A stretch of DNA of 64,000 nt from Diplonema japonicum (GCA_964019335.1 OZ025704.1:372001-436000); one strand, 5' to 3'; positions 39,725 to 50,445 are shown, counted from the first letter of the stretch. Translations and numbers: made by a program. The notes: generated by a model not told the origin, from the letters alone.

Positions 39725-42022
39725 ATGTCTGACGGCAACTGGGATGGGCAGCAGTACGGCCAGCAGTATGGCCAGTACCCTCAGCAACAGTATGGGCAGC
39801 AGCAGCAAGGTGCTAAGGGTGGTAAGGGCGGTTACCAACAGCCCTGGCAGCAACAGCAACAACAGCCGCAACAGTGGCAGCAGCAACAGCAACAGCAGCC
39901 GCAGCAGTACGGGCAGCCCCAACAGTGGCAACAGCCCCAGCAGGGTTACCAACAGCAGTACGGCCAGTATCCCCAGCAGCAGGCTCAGCAGTGGCAGCAG
40001 CCTCAGCAGGTACAGGGACAGGCCCAGGGGTACCAGGCCCAGACCCAGGCGTACAACCCCCAGTCGCAGCCCTACGTGCCCCAGGGGCGCGCAGCATCTC
40101 AGCCCATGATGATGCAGCCGCAGGCCCAGGCAAAGCCCACGCAGCCTGTGCCTAAGCCCAGCGGCAAGTCAGCCGTCCCGGGTAAGCTCCAGCCCCGTCA
40201 GGTCGGCGGCGGTGGCAACACCGGCGTCCCCGGCAAGCTCCAGCCCCGTCAGGTCGGTGCCACCGATGGTTTCATGAAGGGCGGAAAGAAGGGCGACTCC
40301 AAGAACGTGGTCCTCCCCATGCCCACTCAGCCCCAGCAGCAGCCCGCCGCCGCCACCACTTCTGAGGCACCGAAGCCTAAGCCTAAGGCCAAGTCCATCT
40401 CTTTGTCCGCAACCAAGAAGCCTGAGAAGCCTGAGGAGAAGAAGGAAGAAAAGAAGGTCGAGGAGAAGGAGAAGGAGAAGGAGAAGGAGGAGAAAAAGCC
40501 CGAGAAGCCCAAAGAGGAACCCGTTGCACCAGCTGTTGCGTCGCCCAAAGAGGCTGAGGAGGCGGAGAAGCTTCCGCCCAAGGAGAAGAAACAATACAAG
40601 AGAGACCCTAGGCCCCACTTGAACTGCGTCTTCATAGGGCACGTCGACGCTGGTAAGAGTACCATCAGCGGGAACATGATGGTGCTGAGCGGCTGCGTTG
40701 ACGACAGGACAATGGAGAAGTACGAAAGGGAGGCGAAGCAAAAGAACCGTGAGGGGTGGCACCTGGCGTACATCCTGGATGTTGATGAACAGGAGCGAGA
40801 AAAGGGAAAGACACACGAGACGGGTTCTGCGTACTTCGAGACCCCGGACAGGAGGTTCACAATCCTGGATGCCCCTGGGCATAAGGCCTTCGTCCCGTCC
40901 ATGATCGGTGGTGCATGCCAGGCCGATGTTGCCGTCCTTGTGATCTCTGCAAGGAAGGGAGAATTCGAGACCGGGTTCGAGAGGGGTGGCCAGACCCGTG
41001 AGCACGCGCTGCTTGTGAAGACATGCGGTGTGAGGTACCTCATCGTCGCCATCAACAAGATGGACGAGCCCAGCGTGGCCTTCTCCGAGGAGAGGTACAA
41101 TGAGATCGTGGAAAAGCTGACGCCGTACCTCAGGCAGATCGGGTTCGCTAAGAGCCAGTTCGAGTTCCTCCCCGTCTCCGGTCTGACAGGTGTCGGGCTC
41201 AAGACACCCATCCCTCAGGAAAAGTGCCCGTGGTGGGATGGCAGGTCTCTCCAGGAATGCCTGAACAACCTTCAGGTCCCGGGTAGGAAGGAAGACGACC
41301 CTGTGAGGTTCCCTGTGCACGGGAAGTACAAGGATGAGGGCAAGGTTCACGTCCACGGCAAGATCGAGTCCGGGCAGTTCGGGGTCGGCGACAAGGTATT
41401 ACCGATGCCTAACTATCCCCCCCCCCCCCCCCCCTCTAACCCTTACCACCACAGCTTCTCGTCCAGCCGACCAGAAATATTGCGGTCATCGAAGGCATCA
41501 CTCTTGAAGACCATGCTCAGGAGGCGGGTTTCGCTGGCGACCACTTGATATTGAAGCTCAAGGGCGTGGAGGAGGAGGACATGAGGGCAGGATACGTGCT
41601 GACTGACCCGAGAGAGCCGCTGAAGAACACCATCTACTTCCACGCACAGGTATGCCGCGTCCCTCAAAAAAAGAACAATAATAAAGGTGATGATTTTGGA
41701 TGTGAAGAGTATCATCTCATCTGGCTACTCGTGCGTGATGCACATCCACTCGGCTGCTGAGGAGGTTGTTTTCCATGAGCTTCTTGCAACGATTAACAAA
41801 AAGACGAACAAGGTAATTGAGAAGTACCCCAAGTTCGTTAAGGGTAACGAGTGTGTCATGGTCAGGATGGAGGTCAGCCAGTCCATTTGCATTGAGGAGT
41901 ACAAGACCTTTGACAGGATGGGTAGGTTCATGCTTCGTGATGAGGGAAAGACCATCGCCGTCGGTGTCGTTACCAAGCTCCTGGAAAAGTGCCCTGACAA
42001 GGTAGGCCCCAATGTTGCCTAA
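39725..42022 (+). CDS. SUP35: Translation termination factor eRF3 (Sup35) with prion-like N terminus, three exons
   Basis: Exons 39725-41395, 41455-41649 and 41687-42022 encode 733 residues. Residues 1-150 are Gln/Tyr/Gly/Pro-rich with repeats such as YGQYPQQQ, like the prion domain of yeast Sup35. PGKLQPRQVG occurs twice at about 157-180. A Lys/Glu-rich middle follows (about 200-295). The GTPase domain has GHVDAGKST, DAPGHKAFV and NKMDEPS. Its sequence (TMEKYEREAKQKNREGW; GEFETGFERGGQTREHALL) is that of eRF3 rather than eEF1A or Hbs1. Domains 2 and 3 are completed by the spliced exons (LILKLKGVEEEDM; RMGRFMLRDEGKTIAVG). eRF3 acts with eRF1 in GTP-dependent termination. Introns are 59 and 37 bases; the first contains a C run and the second ends AATAAAG without a pyrimidine tract. 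Confidence 0.95.
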
Positions 42023-42133
42023 GCAGTAGGTGTCAGCAGAGTGAAAGGAAGAAAAAACTCAGAGAGAATATAAGTGTATCATTTTTATCCCCCCTCCCTG
42101 ATACTTTTTTGTACCTATCATATGATTTTATAC

Positions 42134-42164
<31 letters not shown>

Positions 42165-42972
42165 AATTGCAGATTTTTTCTTGTTTTGAATATAAAAAAA
42201 AAAGAAAGGGGGAAAAAAAAAAAAAAAAAAAAAAACCGAGTGAAAAGAAAATTGCTGGACTGAAGAAAGGAATATTTTAAAAAAAGAAAAAAAAAAAGAA
42301 AAAGGAGGAAATATTCCATAACTAACCTGGAAAGATTTTTCGCCCCTCCTTTTTTTTTTTTAAAGCTTTTTAGTTTCACAAGGGTGGCCGCTGTGTCACA
42401 TATCGCATGGCGCCACTATACGCGACTACCATTTTTTCTCTCTTTTTTTTTGTTCTACCCCCGAAAAGAAGAGAGAAAAAAAGAAAAATGTAGTTGAGTG
42501 AGGAAGGGGGGGTGGTTTTTTTTATATAGTCGTTCCTTTTTGTTTCCGCTTTTTCTTTTCCTGTTTTTTTGTTCTTTTTATATTCAGCCCTACTGTGTTT
42601 TTTTTTTTTTTTTTTTTTTTTTTACCTTTTTCCTGACCTTTTTTTTAAATAGCACACACACACACCCACACGCCCAGCCCATATTTTTCTTTTACTCTTT
42701 CTTTTTTTTCTCTCTTTTTCTTTTTAAGAACAAGGAAACAAAACTTCAACCCCCCCCCCCCCCCCGTCCCAATTCTCACTTTTTTTTTAGCCCTCCGTTG
42801 CTAGTTCCCCTATTCCCTCTACCCCTCCCGTCCTCCATGTTTTTTTTTTAAAAAAAAGAGAAGTTATTTCGCGTCGTTCAGAAAGTTTTTAAAACCATTC
42901 CACAAGATATAAAAAAAAAGAAAGGTGGGTTGCAAAAAAAGAAGGAAAAAAAAGCGAAAAAAAAAAAAACAA
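42023..42972. other. Intergenic spacer, 950 bases
   Basis: Dominated by A and T runs (42134-42161 A, 42601-42623 T) with a CA-rich patch near 42653-42670 and a C run (42751-42765). No coding frame is supported. Confidence 0.6.
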
Positions 42973-43252
42973 ATGAGCATGAGCGAAATAAAACAGAAGG
43001 ACACCCCTAAGGTGAGCCCTATTGAGGAGCTCTTCACGGGGGTAGAAGAAGTAGTTGAAAATGAAGTGATGATGAACACCGAGGACTTGAAAGTGCTGGA
43101 AGCTATCAACATGGGGCTGAAGAGCAAGTACACAGGGATGACACAGAGGTGCGACAATATCCAAGGGGCACTGCTAGAAATGTTGAAAGACTACCAAGAC
43201 TTGCAACCGTACTTTGCGCAAATTGATTCTTTGGAGATGTATGCTTTTACTC

Positions 43253-43283
<31 letters not shown>

Positions 43284-43378
43284 ACAGATCTCTTTCCCGA
43301 TTGGAAGATGTGGCCAACCAGCTGGAAACCTACTCGATCAACCTAGAACAAAGGGTTATTAGCCAGGTTACTTCTTGA
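42973..43378 (+). CDS. BLOC1S2: BLOC1S2-like subunit (BLOC-1/BORC), two exons
   Basis: Exons 42973-43238 and 43288-43378 give 118 residues of coiled coil. The pattern NTEDLKVLEAINMGLKSKY, then LLEMLKDYQDLQPYFAQIDS and, after the splice, LEDVANQLETYSINLE follows BLOC1S2 (EDYKLLENMNKL, GLQPYLDQIN, AYSKKLE). BLOC1S2 is shared by BLOC-1 (endosome to lysosome-related organelles) and BORC (lysosome positioning). The 49-base intron runs GTATGC, then a C run and a (CA)n run that ends ACAG, an odd acceptor made of a dinucleotide repeat. The splice point inside the repeat could slip by a unit. Start context AAAACAA-ATG. Confidence 0.75.
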
Positions 43379-43555
43379 TGGTGGGGAGAGAAACACAACA
43401 AAGAAATATCGTCCCCCCCCCCCCCGCTTTTTTATCTTATATGTCCCACCCCCCCCGTGTGAGTTTTTTTTAAAAAAGATTTTTAAGACCAAAAAAGAAA
43501 AAACAGCCCAAACACCCAAAACTCGCATCCCCCAGCAAAAAAAAAAAAAAAAGAA

Positions 43556-44239
43556 ATGTCAGATGAGACCTCCCTCTACGCAGTACTGGGTGTGAGCAAG
43601 TATGCAACTCACGAGGAGATTAAGAAGGCGTACCGGAGGCTGGCTGTTGCGTATCATCCTGACAAGAACCCGGAAGGGGGGAAGGTGTTCAAGGAGGTGT
43701 CGTACGCCTACAAGGTTCTCAGCGACACGGAGCAGCGGGCCATCTACGACACAGGGAAGACGGCAGGAGGGAGGAGGAGAAGGGACCCCGAGATGGACCC
43801 CAACGTAGAGCTTGAAGGCGACGCACTTAAACAATTCATCGACAGTCTAGCGAGAGAGGAGGAAGAGGCTGCTGCAAGGCGGCGTGCCTTCTCTGAACGG
43901 AGAAAAGAAGAATTCGCACGGAGATTAAAATTCGAAGGCATGAACCCCGGCTTCAAGATGCCCGTTCTTCCGGAGATTCAACGGTTCAAAGCGCAAGCCA
44001 ACTCCAAGCCCCCCAAGCCCGCCCCTGTAAGAAAGCCTTCTGCGGCACCTACCTACTTTTATCGCCGCCCGTCGACTCCCCCTTATGACCCTGATGTGGC
44101 CGCGCTCCACCAGAGAGCCCACTCCTTCAACTACCGACGTTTTGTTCAAGAGAGCACCCATCCTGATCTTTTACAAGATGCGATTTTATCAGATGCTCTC
44201 GAAGGTTACAAAGCGTCGTGCCTTTCGAAGGAGGGGTAA
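43556..44239 (+). CDS. J-domain co-chaperone (DnaJ type III)
   Basis: This 227-residue protein has an N-terminal J domain (residues 5-70): [37 protein letters not shown] with the HPD tripeptide, then [21 protein letters not shown]. The J domain stimulates Hsp70 ATPase. There is no Gly/Phe region or zinc finger, so it is a type III J protein. The rest is charged and Pro-rich ([39 protein letters not shown]) without a known client-binding domain or membrane span, suggesting a cytosolic or nuclear protein. Start context is an A run then GAA-ATG. Confidence 0.9.
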   Translation: MSDETSLYAVLGVSKYATHEEIKKAYRRLAVAYHPDKNPEGGKVFKEVSYAYKVLSDTEQRAIYDTGKTAGGRRRRDPEMDPNVELEGDALKQFIDSLAREEEEAAARRRAFSERRKEEFARRLKFEGMNPGFKMPVLPEIQRFKAQANSKPPKPAPVRKPSAAPTYFYRRPSTPPYDPDVAALHQRAHSFNYRRFVQESTHPDLLQDAILSDALEGYKASCLSKEG

Positions 44240-44406
44240 GAAGATTTAAAGAAAGAGGTGGATCCCTAATAAATATTGTCTCTCCCCGCACACACACACA
44301 CAAACACCTTTATTCTTCTTCTTATGTTTCCCCCTCTTCCCAAAAGAAAAAAGATGAGAATTAATATAAAGTGTTTTCTTTTCTTTTATTAAAAGATTGA
44401 AATAAC

Positions 44407-45751
44407 ATGTCGCTTGTTGAAGGAACAGCCTCGCCGCCCATGGAGGAGACACCTACACTTATCCTGACAGAGGAGCCAACGGAGGAAGAAAACCCGGAGA
44501 AGGAGAAAAAAGAGAAGTACGAGCAGCTCGTAAAGAGGGTGGCAGTGCTGGAAGACGAGATCAAAAAAGCCGGCGAGGAGCTGGAGGCAAGGGAGAAGCA
44601 GCACGTGCAAGAGGTCGCAAAGCACGACAAGATAAAGGCGAACATCATCGAGACGTCGAAAGGGAAGGTTGAGCAACAGCAGCAGGAGATCAAATGCCTA
44701 GAGGAGTCCATCGACGAGGTGGCGAGCGAACTCCTTCTATATGAGGAGAGGCTCTCGTACGACGCAAGCAAAGTCCATGTCGCACGGGCAGAAGCAGAAG
44801 CTGAGAAGGAGAAAATCGCCTCGCAAAACCTCAAAGCCGAATCAGAATCCCGCAACACAAGGAGCACCCTAGCCGACAAGACACACACACTCCTCAAGGC
44901 CCACGCGAAGACCATGACACAGCTCTACAACGACGTCTTCAAAGCGAGCTCACGGGTCGCAGCAAATAGGAACGATGCTGCTGCCGAACAAGAGGAACGC
45001 AGCAAGCAGCATATCGCAAGCATCGAAGAGTACAAGGAACAGATAAACAGCCTTGAAAAAGACATCACGGAGTGCCATGCTGAAAAGAAAACGCTCGCAA
45101 GGGCTAGAAACGAAATGGCAAAGGAAAAACACATAGCCGAGACACAGGTAGCAAACGCCAGGACAGCCCTGTGCACAATGGAAGAGGCAATGCATAGTGA
45201 GCTCCTCAAGCTGCATAGAGAGAACACTGCTCTTGTCGCGGAGCTGCGCACCCTGCAGAGCGCCAACGAAGCCAAGTCCAGGCAGAGGGGCCTCGACACA
45301 AAGCAAGAAAAGGAGAATAATCTCAAACTGGAGATGAAGCAGCAGGAGGCCGTCCTATACGCCAAGAGGTCCGAGGTGGTCGCATCACGGGAGAGCCGCG
45401 TGGCTAAGGCAGTGGCCCTGACGCTCAAGGCAAGAGAGGAGATCGTAGATCTTGCTGATAAAACACTGGAGCTAGAGAGAGTCATGTACAATAAAATCGC
45501 GAAGGCGATGCAGAGCAGGAACGATGGGTATGGCAAACGATAAAAAAAAAAAGAGGGGGAAAAAAAAGGAAAAAAAACAGGCTCCAGAAGCTGCAGCAGT
45601 CTAAACAAATTGAGAGTGAGAAAGCGGGCCAGCTGGAGATCCTCAAGGCCAAGCGCATTCTCGAAGCCGACAGCTCTCAGGTATGTCAAGTAATGCCACC
45701 CAAAAAAAAAAGAAAAAAAAAAAATAGGAAAAGAAGAAAGCGAGAAGGTAA
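44407..45751 (+). CDS. Coiled-coil protein, 414 residues, three exons
   Basis: Exons 44407-45527, 45581-45680 and 45728-45751. An acidic, Pro/Thr-rich N terminus (to about 35) is followed by continuous heptad repeats, ending EKKKARR. No catalytic or targeting domain is seen. The two introns (53 and 47 bases) both end in A-tracts (AAACAG and AAAAATAG) and begin GTATGG and GTATGT. They restore LQKLQQSKQIESEK in the same heptad register. It resembles the next gene in design (acidic start, then -KRVAxLE- coiled coil), so the two may be old tandem duplicates or partners. Function unknown. Confidence 0.65.
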
Positions 45752-45982
45752 GAAAAAAAAGAAAAGGTTACATGAAAAAAGAAGGAAAAAACCACCTTTT
45801 TTGTTTAGATTTTTCCTCTTCTTTTCCCCTTCCGGTTTTTTTGGTTGGGGGAGGGGGGTCTTTTTTTATCTTAGATTTATTTTCTTTTCCTTTTTTTTTT
45901 CCCCTTTTTTTTTAAATTCTTGAAAGATAAATTTCCCTTTTTTTACGACTCGTTCTCAACCTAACGTGACAGGACAAACACG

Positions 45983-47903
45983 ATGAGCGAGCAGAAGGAG
46001 TCAATGTCACCCGAGATGGACAGCGAACAACTTGAGGACGAGCTGGTGGCCGTTACAAAAAGAGTGGCAGAGCTGGAGAAGGAGAAGGCGGAGAAACTAG
46101 AAAAGGTAAAAACAAGACTGGCAGAGCTCGCAGAGGAAGAAGCAATGACGAACAACGTAATCTCACACCTAGTGACAGAGTACAAAGACAACTTCGCGGA
46201 TCTAGTACACAAACGAAAGGACCTCTGGGACCAGGTTGAAAAGGTGAAAAAGAATGTAGAGACGAAGAAGAACGAAGTCGAGAGCATCACCAAGACGCTT
46301 GAGAAGGTGAAGGCCGACTCCGACAAGGCTATCATCAGCATGGAAGCGAACGCAGATGACTCACAGCGACGCTTCGAGAACCTCGAAGAATCCTACGCCA
46401 CCTGCCTCGAGCAGGCAAAGGCAGACACCAAGGCAACAGAGTCTGCCATGAGGTCCCTTGCCTCCGACTACAAAAGCTCCCTTTCAACTGGAAGCCCTTC
46501 AAAAACCAGCCCGGAGTCAAAGAAAGCAGAGGCCAACCCAGAACAGAAGGCGTACAAAACTGTCGTCACAGAGCTTACAAACCTGCTGAAGGGGAGCAGA
46601 GAGGATGTGAAGTCGATGAAGGCGAAGGACGACGACGAAAGAACGCTTGCAAGGTTGAAGAAGGAGCTGGAGAACATCAAGCAGACGACCACCATCCTCG
46701 AAGACTTCCTGAGGGAGAAGCGGGAGGCAACGAAGCAGAGCAACGGAGAGCTGCAGTACGCGATCGCAAAGGCCAACAGCACGAGCGGCAGCCAGGCACT
46801 GGACACGACAGAGATTGAACTGGACGCTAGTATCGCACTGATGGAAACGAAGCTGGCAAATATGCGGTCGGCAATTGAAGAAGTATGCCTTGCACCAGAT
46901 GGGGTTGCTTCCATCGGAACAGAGGTTGCAAAGCAGCAACGTATGTCACCATTCACAAGCAACGCAGCACAGAGGCGGAAGAAGAGGCTGCCAAGCACCG
47001 TGCCTTGTACAACGCGAAGTCCGACTCTTTTGAGAAGGAGCTCACCGACCTGAAGAATGAAACATCTGAAGCGTATGTTAGCATCTGAACGTCAGCCTTT
47101 TGCAGGAAGACAGCTTTGACCGCATCGCGTGCGGCGATCAAGCAGATGGAAGCCTGTTTGAATGGTATGCGTTATCCTTTTGGTATCACCGCATTGTAGA
47201 TGACGGATCTGACTCCGACACAGACAGCAGTAGCAGCAGCAACAGTAGCGAGGCCAAGCCCAAGAAGGCTGCGAAGAAATCAGCTAAAAAGGCAGCTAAG
47301 AAGCCAGGGAATAAGGTTGCGAAGAGAAAGCGTGACGAAAGCACCGATGACGACGACGAGGCTACGGTGGAGAAACCCAAACTCAAGCCAAAGCCAAAAC
47401 CAAAAGCCAAAGGAAAGGGAAAGGATCGCGCCGCAACCGACAGCAGTGACGACAGTGACGACTCACAGGACGACAGCGAACCTCCCGCAAAGAAACCTAA
47501 AGGCAGGCAAACCAAGGCAAAGAAGCCCGAGAAAAAAACACTGGCCAAAACTAAACAACACGACGAGGAGGACGAAGAAGACTCGAAGAAGGGACGGGCA
47601 AGTACCAAGTCCACCAAGAAAGAAACCGATACGAAAAAAGGAAGAAAGTCCACCAAAGCCGAAGACGCCGAAGAAACCCCGAAGAAGGGAAGGCCAAGCA
47701 CTAGGTCAACCAAATCAAAGAAAGAGGAAGAGGAAGATGAAAAGCCTAAAAAGGGCAAACAGTCCAAGAAAAAAGAGGAAGAGAAGAAAAAAACAGCCAA
47801 GAAACCTGCAACGAAGGTGAGCAAGAAGCGTCAAATCTCCGAATCTGAGTCCGAAAGCGAAGTGTCTGAAACACCGAAAAAGGTGAAAAAGGGAAAGAAG
47901 TAG
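45983..47903 (+). CDS. Coiled-coil protein with Lys/Ser/Asp-rich tail, five exons including a 16-base exon
   Basis: Exons 45983-46882, 46925-46940, 46973-47072, 47106-47164 and 47200-47903 encode 592 residues. The first 360 residues are coiled coil (start MSEQKESMSPEMDSEQLEDE, then VTKRVAELEKEKAE). The tail begins DDGSDSDTDSSSSS and is a long Lys/Pro/Ala and Asp/Ser low-complexity region (KKAAKKSAKKAAKK). It resembles nucleolar Nopp140-like or linker-histone-like tails and suggests nuclear or nucleic-acid contact. Splice choices were made to keep the coiled coil (EEVAKQQQAEEEAAKHRALY). All four introns are 32-42 bases and begin GTATG. The acceptor of intron 1 could be at 46922 instead of 46924. 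The start lies ten bases after GACAG (45972). Function unknown. Confidence 0.65.
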
Positions 47904-48018
47904 AAACTTTAGATTTTTTTTTTTTTTTTTCCGTTAGAGCCTTACCCCAGTTTAGACTCCCCCTTTATTGAAAACCGAATAAAAAACAAACAATGCAATT
48001 CCATAAGATACACATAAC

Positions 48019-48768
48019 ATGCTGCATGCGAGGCGCTTCCGAGGAAGGAAATGGTACACCAGACGTAAGATATATGAACTATGTGTGGAGGATGTGAAAC
48101 CAGAGATGTTTGGGATGTTTATGGAGCAGACCGCCAACTTCATGCACATGCGCGTGAAGCACTGTGACCTCATGGGGTACTGGACTGTGGACATAGGAGA
48201 CAACAACCAAGTTGTGCACCTATGGGAGTACAACAACCTACTGCACAGGGAGCAGGTCAAGGAGGAGCTCGACAACGACAAAGCATGGCAGCAAAGCTAC
48301 ATCGCCATCACCAGACCAATGGTGCTGCGACAACGAAGCAGCTTGCTTCTGTGGGGACCCGACGTAGAGGGAATCAACACGAATATGTTGCCTCTAACAA
48401 AGCTCGAACCGCAGAAATGCGTGGGGTCGACTCCTAAAGGCTACTACAGGTTGGTAGAGGCCTCGCTTCCCCGCCTCCGTTCGGTGCGCAACGACTACGT
48501 GAAGAACGTAGTGCACAATGCGGTCGACATCTGTGCCCAAGAGGGCAAGACAGTCGAGCTTTACGGCATTTGGTTCTCCGCCTTCGCCGGGCGCTACAAC
48601 AACTGCTTCAGTCTTTGGAAGGCCGACTCCCCAGACGACCTCCTCTTCGGCGGCGTGCCTTCCCTCAGCAACAAGTGGGTCCTCGATGAAGACCCCCATT
48701 CGCTGCCATCACACGGCAAGCTCCTGCATCCCTGCTCATTCTCAAGGTTCTACGCTGCTTGGTCATGA
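48019..48768 (+). CDS. NIPSNAP: NIPSNAP-family protein
   Basis: This 249-residue protein has the ferredoxin-like NIPSNAP fold twice. The first is RRKIYELCVEDVKPEMFGMF, then GYWTVDIGDNNQVVHLWEY, a Tyr/Trp-rich strand typical of the family, and SSLLLWGP. A second half begins YYRLVEASLPRLRSVRNDY and includes ELYGIWFSAFAGRYNNCFSLW. NIPSNAP proteins are mostly mitochondrial and have been linked to mitophagy signalling and membrane-associated scaffolding. The N terminus (MLHARRFRGRKWYTRRK) is Arg-rich and may be a short mitochondrial presequence. No intron is needed. Confidence 0.85.
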   Translation: MLHARRFRGRKWYTRRKIYELCVEDVKPEMFGMFMEQTANFMHMRVKHCDLMGYWTVDIGDNNQVVHLWEYNNLLHREQVKEELDNDKAWQQSYIAITRPMVLRQRSSLLLWGPDVEGINTNMLPLTKLEPQKCVGSTPKGYYRLVEASLPRLRSVRNDYVKNVVHNAVDICAQEGKTVELYGIWFSAFAGRYNNCFSLWKADSPDDLLFGGVPSLSNKWVLDEDPHSLPSHGKLLHPCSFSRFYAAWS

Positions 48769-48853
48769 TGTTGAAAAAGCACCTCTTTTTGTTTCTCTTT
48801 TGATCTGTCTTTCCTCCAAAGAAAAAACCACTCACAGGGCAGGGCAGGGTGCC

Positions 48854-50215
48854 ATGCTCCGCTCATCGACGAGCGCTTCGTATTTAAGCGACGAGCATGA
48901 GTTCACAACTATCGAGAAGGTGTGCCAGATCCTGCGGACGTCGCATCTGCAAAGGGGCAACATCACGTGCCGGACGCTGCGGGACAGGAGCAGCCTTGCG
49001 AGCGTGACAGGCAACATGCACGTGATGGTGCGGGTGCTGTCCTTCTTGGAAGGGTACGACATCATGAAGACATTTAGGGTGTCGAAGAAGTGGCTGGTGT
49101 ACCAGTACTGCAACGTGTTGTGGAAGCTGGTGTACGTGTGCCAGTCGCCTTTGAAGTACTCGACACGGATGCAGGAGGTGGGCCATCTGCTGGTGTCGCC
49201 TCTTGACGGGAGCGGCTTCGACGTGCATGAGCTGGAGGAGCGTGAGAGGTACTTTGATCTGTTTGTGGTGTTGAGCGTGTGTGGGTTTTACCGCGTCTTG
49301 CGGAACAGCGAGCGGGCGACAGTGTGGCCTGCCACAGTAGCAGACGCAACGGCAAGCTTCGCGTGCTGCGTTGGGCATGAAATCGCCACATCGTTGAAAG
49401 GCATCTATGGCTCCTTTTCGGAGGCGTTGCCCGCGGTGTGGTCACGTCTCTTCTACTCCCCCGTCCCACGGGAAAGTGTGAACCAGCACAGCGTCACTGG
49501 CCCGCTGTGCAGCGAAAAGTCCTGCTGCACTGTGCACTACAGGGGCCCTTTGCTCGCTGCGCTCTTCACCGGGGTCTCGGACTATCTTGGGTTCAAAAAC
49601 AGATTCACCGTATCGGTGAACGGGTGCTGCATGACCCTTGCATGGGAGGAGGTCATCCCTGAACCAATGCGGGAAAGGGAACAGCAGAAGTTCGTCATGA
49701 GACCTAATGTCATGTTCTTTACAAAAAGTGTGAACTTGTTGAGCATACTGGTGGAGCAGAACGGGGCGGGAACGGTGGATCTGGGGGTGTTCGTGAAGGG
49801 TATGCTGAGCGGGGGGGACTGCGGGCTGCGGAGGACACCAGCAGAGATGAAGAGGGTATCATGTAGACACTGCAAAGAGGAGGTGTCTTCTTACGATTAT
49901 GCTTCTCAACACAGTAACGGTAGGTGCTTGAGGGCACACACAGAGTCCTCGTCCTTGCCCCGCACTTCGTCATTCGACTCGATGAGTTTCCTGACCAGCA
50001 ACAACTCCACCCCCATCACGCCTGCTGTGCCCACTCCGCGTGCCATGATGTCTGTAGAACAAGCTTCCATGTCTATATCTTCAGCCGCCCCGCCCCTCCC
50101 CCTCCCCCTGGCTGCTTCGTCGGCTTACATTAACCACACACAACAAGAGCTCGAAACGCAGCTTCGAGAGCGCCGCCTTCGTTTCTTTGCATCGCTCCTG
50201 CCGTCGGTTTCATAG
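48854..50215 (+). CDS. F-box-like protein with zinc-binding motif
   Basis: ATG 48854 (AG acceptor at 48837) gives 453 residues. Residues about 55-95 resemble an F-box (VMVRVLSFLEGYDIMKTF, then RVSKKWLVYQYCNVLWKLVY), which would bind Skp1 in an SCF ubiquitin ligase. The middle has no domain I recognise. At about 337-358 the pattern CRHCKEEVSSYDYASQHSNG with a later Cys suggests a C2HC-type zinc finger (C-x2-C, H, C). The last 90 residues are Ser/Pro/Ala-rich and probably disordered. The F-box call rests on pattern only. Substrates unknown. Confidence 0.55.
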   Translation: MLRSSTSASYLSDEHEFTTIEKVCQILRTSHLQRGNITCRTLRDRSSLASVTGNMHVMVRVLSFLEGYDIMKTFRVSKKWLVYQYCNVLWKLVYVCQSPLKYSTRMQEVGHLLVSPLDGSGFDVHELEERERYFDLFVVLSVCGFYRVLRNSERATVWPATVADATASFACCVGHEIATSLKGIYGSFSEALPAVWSRLFYSPVPRESVNQHSVTGPLCSEKSCCTVHYRGPLLAALFTGVSDYLGFKNRFTVSVNGCCMTLAWEEVIPEPMREREQQKFVMRPNVMFFTKSVNLLSILVEQNGAGTVDLGVFVKGMLSGGDCGLRRTPAEMKRVSCRHCKEEVSSYDYASQHSNGRCLRAHTESSSLPRTSSFDSMSFLTSNNSTPITPAVPTPRAMMSVEQASMSISSAAPPLPLPLAASSAYINHTQQELETQLRERRLRFFASLLPSVS

Positions 50216-50400
50216 AAGTCTTTTTTTGTTTTGTTTTTGTTTTGCAATGCGAAGGTTTTTTTCTTTTTTTTTGTTTAATTAAAACGCTGCATTTATTGTT
50301 TTTCCCATCAAGTTCCCCTTTTTCCTCTCTGTTGGGATGCTGTTATTTATCTATATTTGGGGATGAACTCTAAATTGCTCCGGTCTTTTTTTCATCATGG

Positions 50401-50445
<45 letters not shown>

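Noticed and set aside
45681-45983. Joining the coiled-coil genes 44407 and 45983 into one
   Set aside because: Splicing to GACAG at 45972 puts the second frame out of phase, whereas a short last exon (45728-45751) ends the first gene cleanly.
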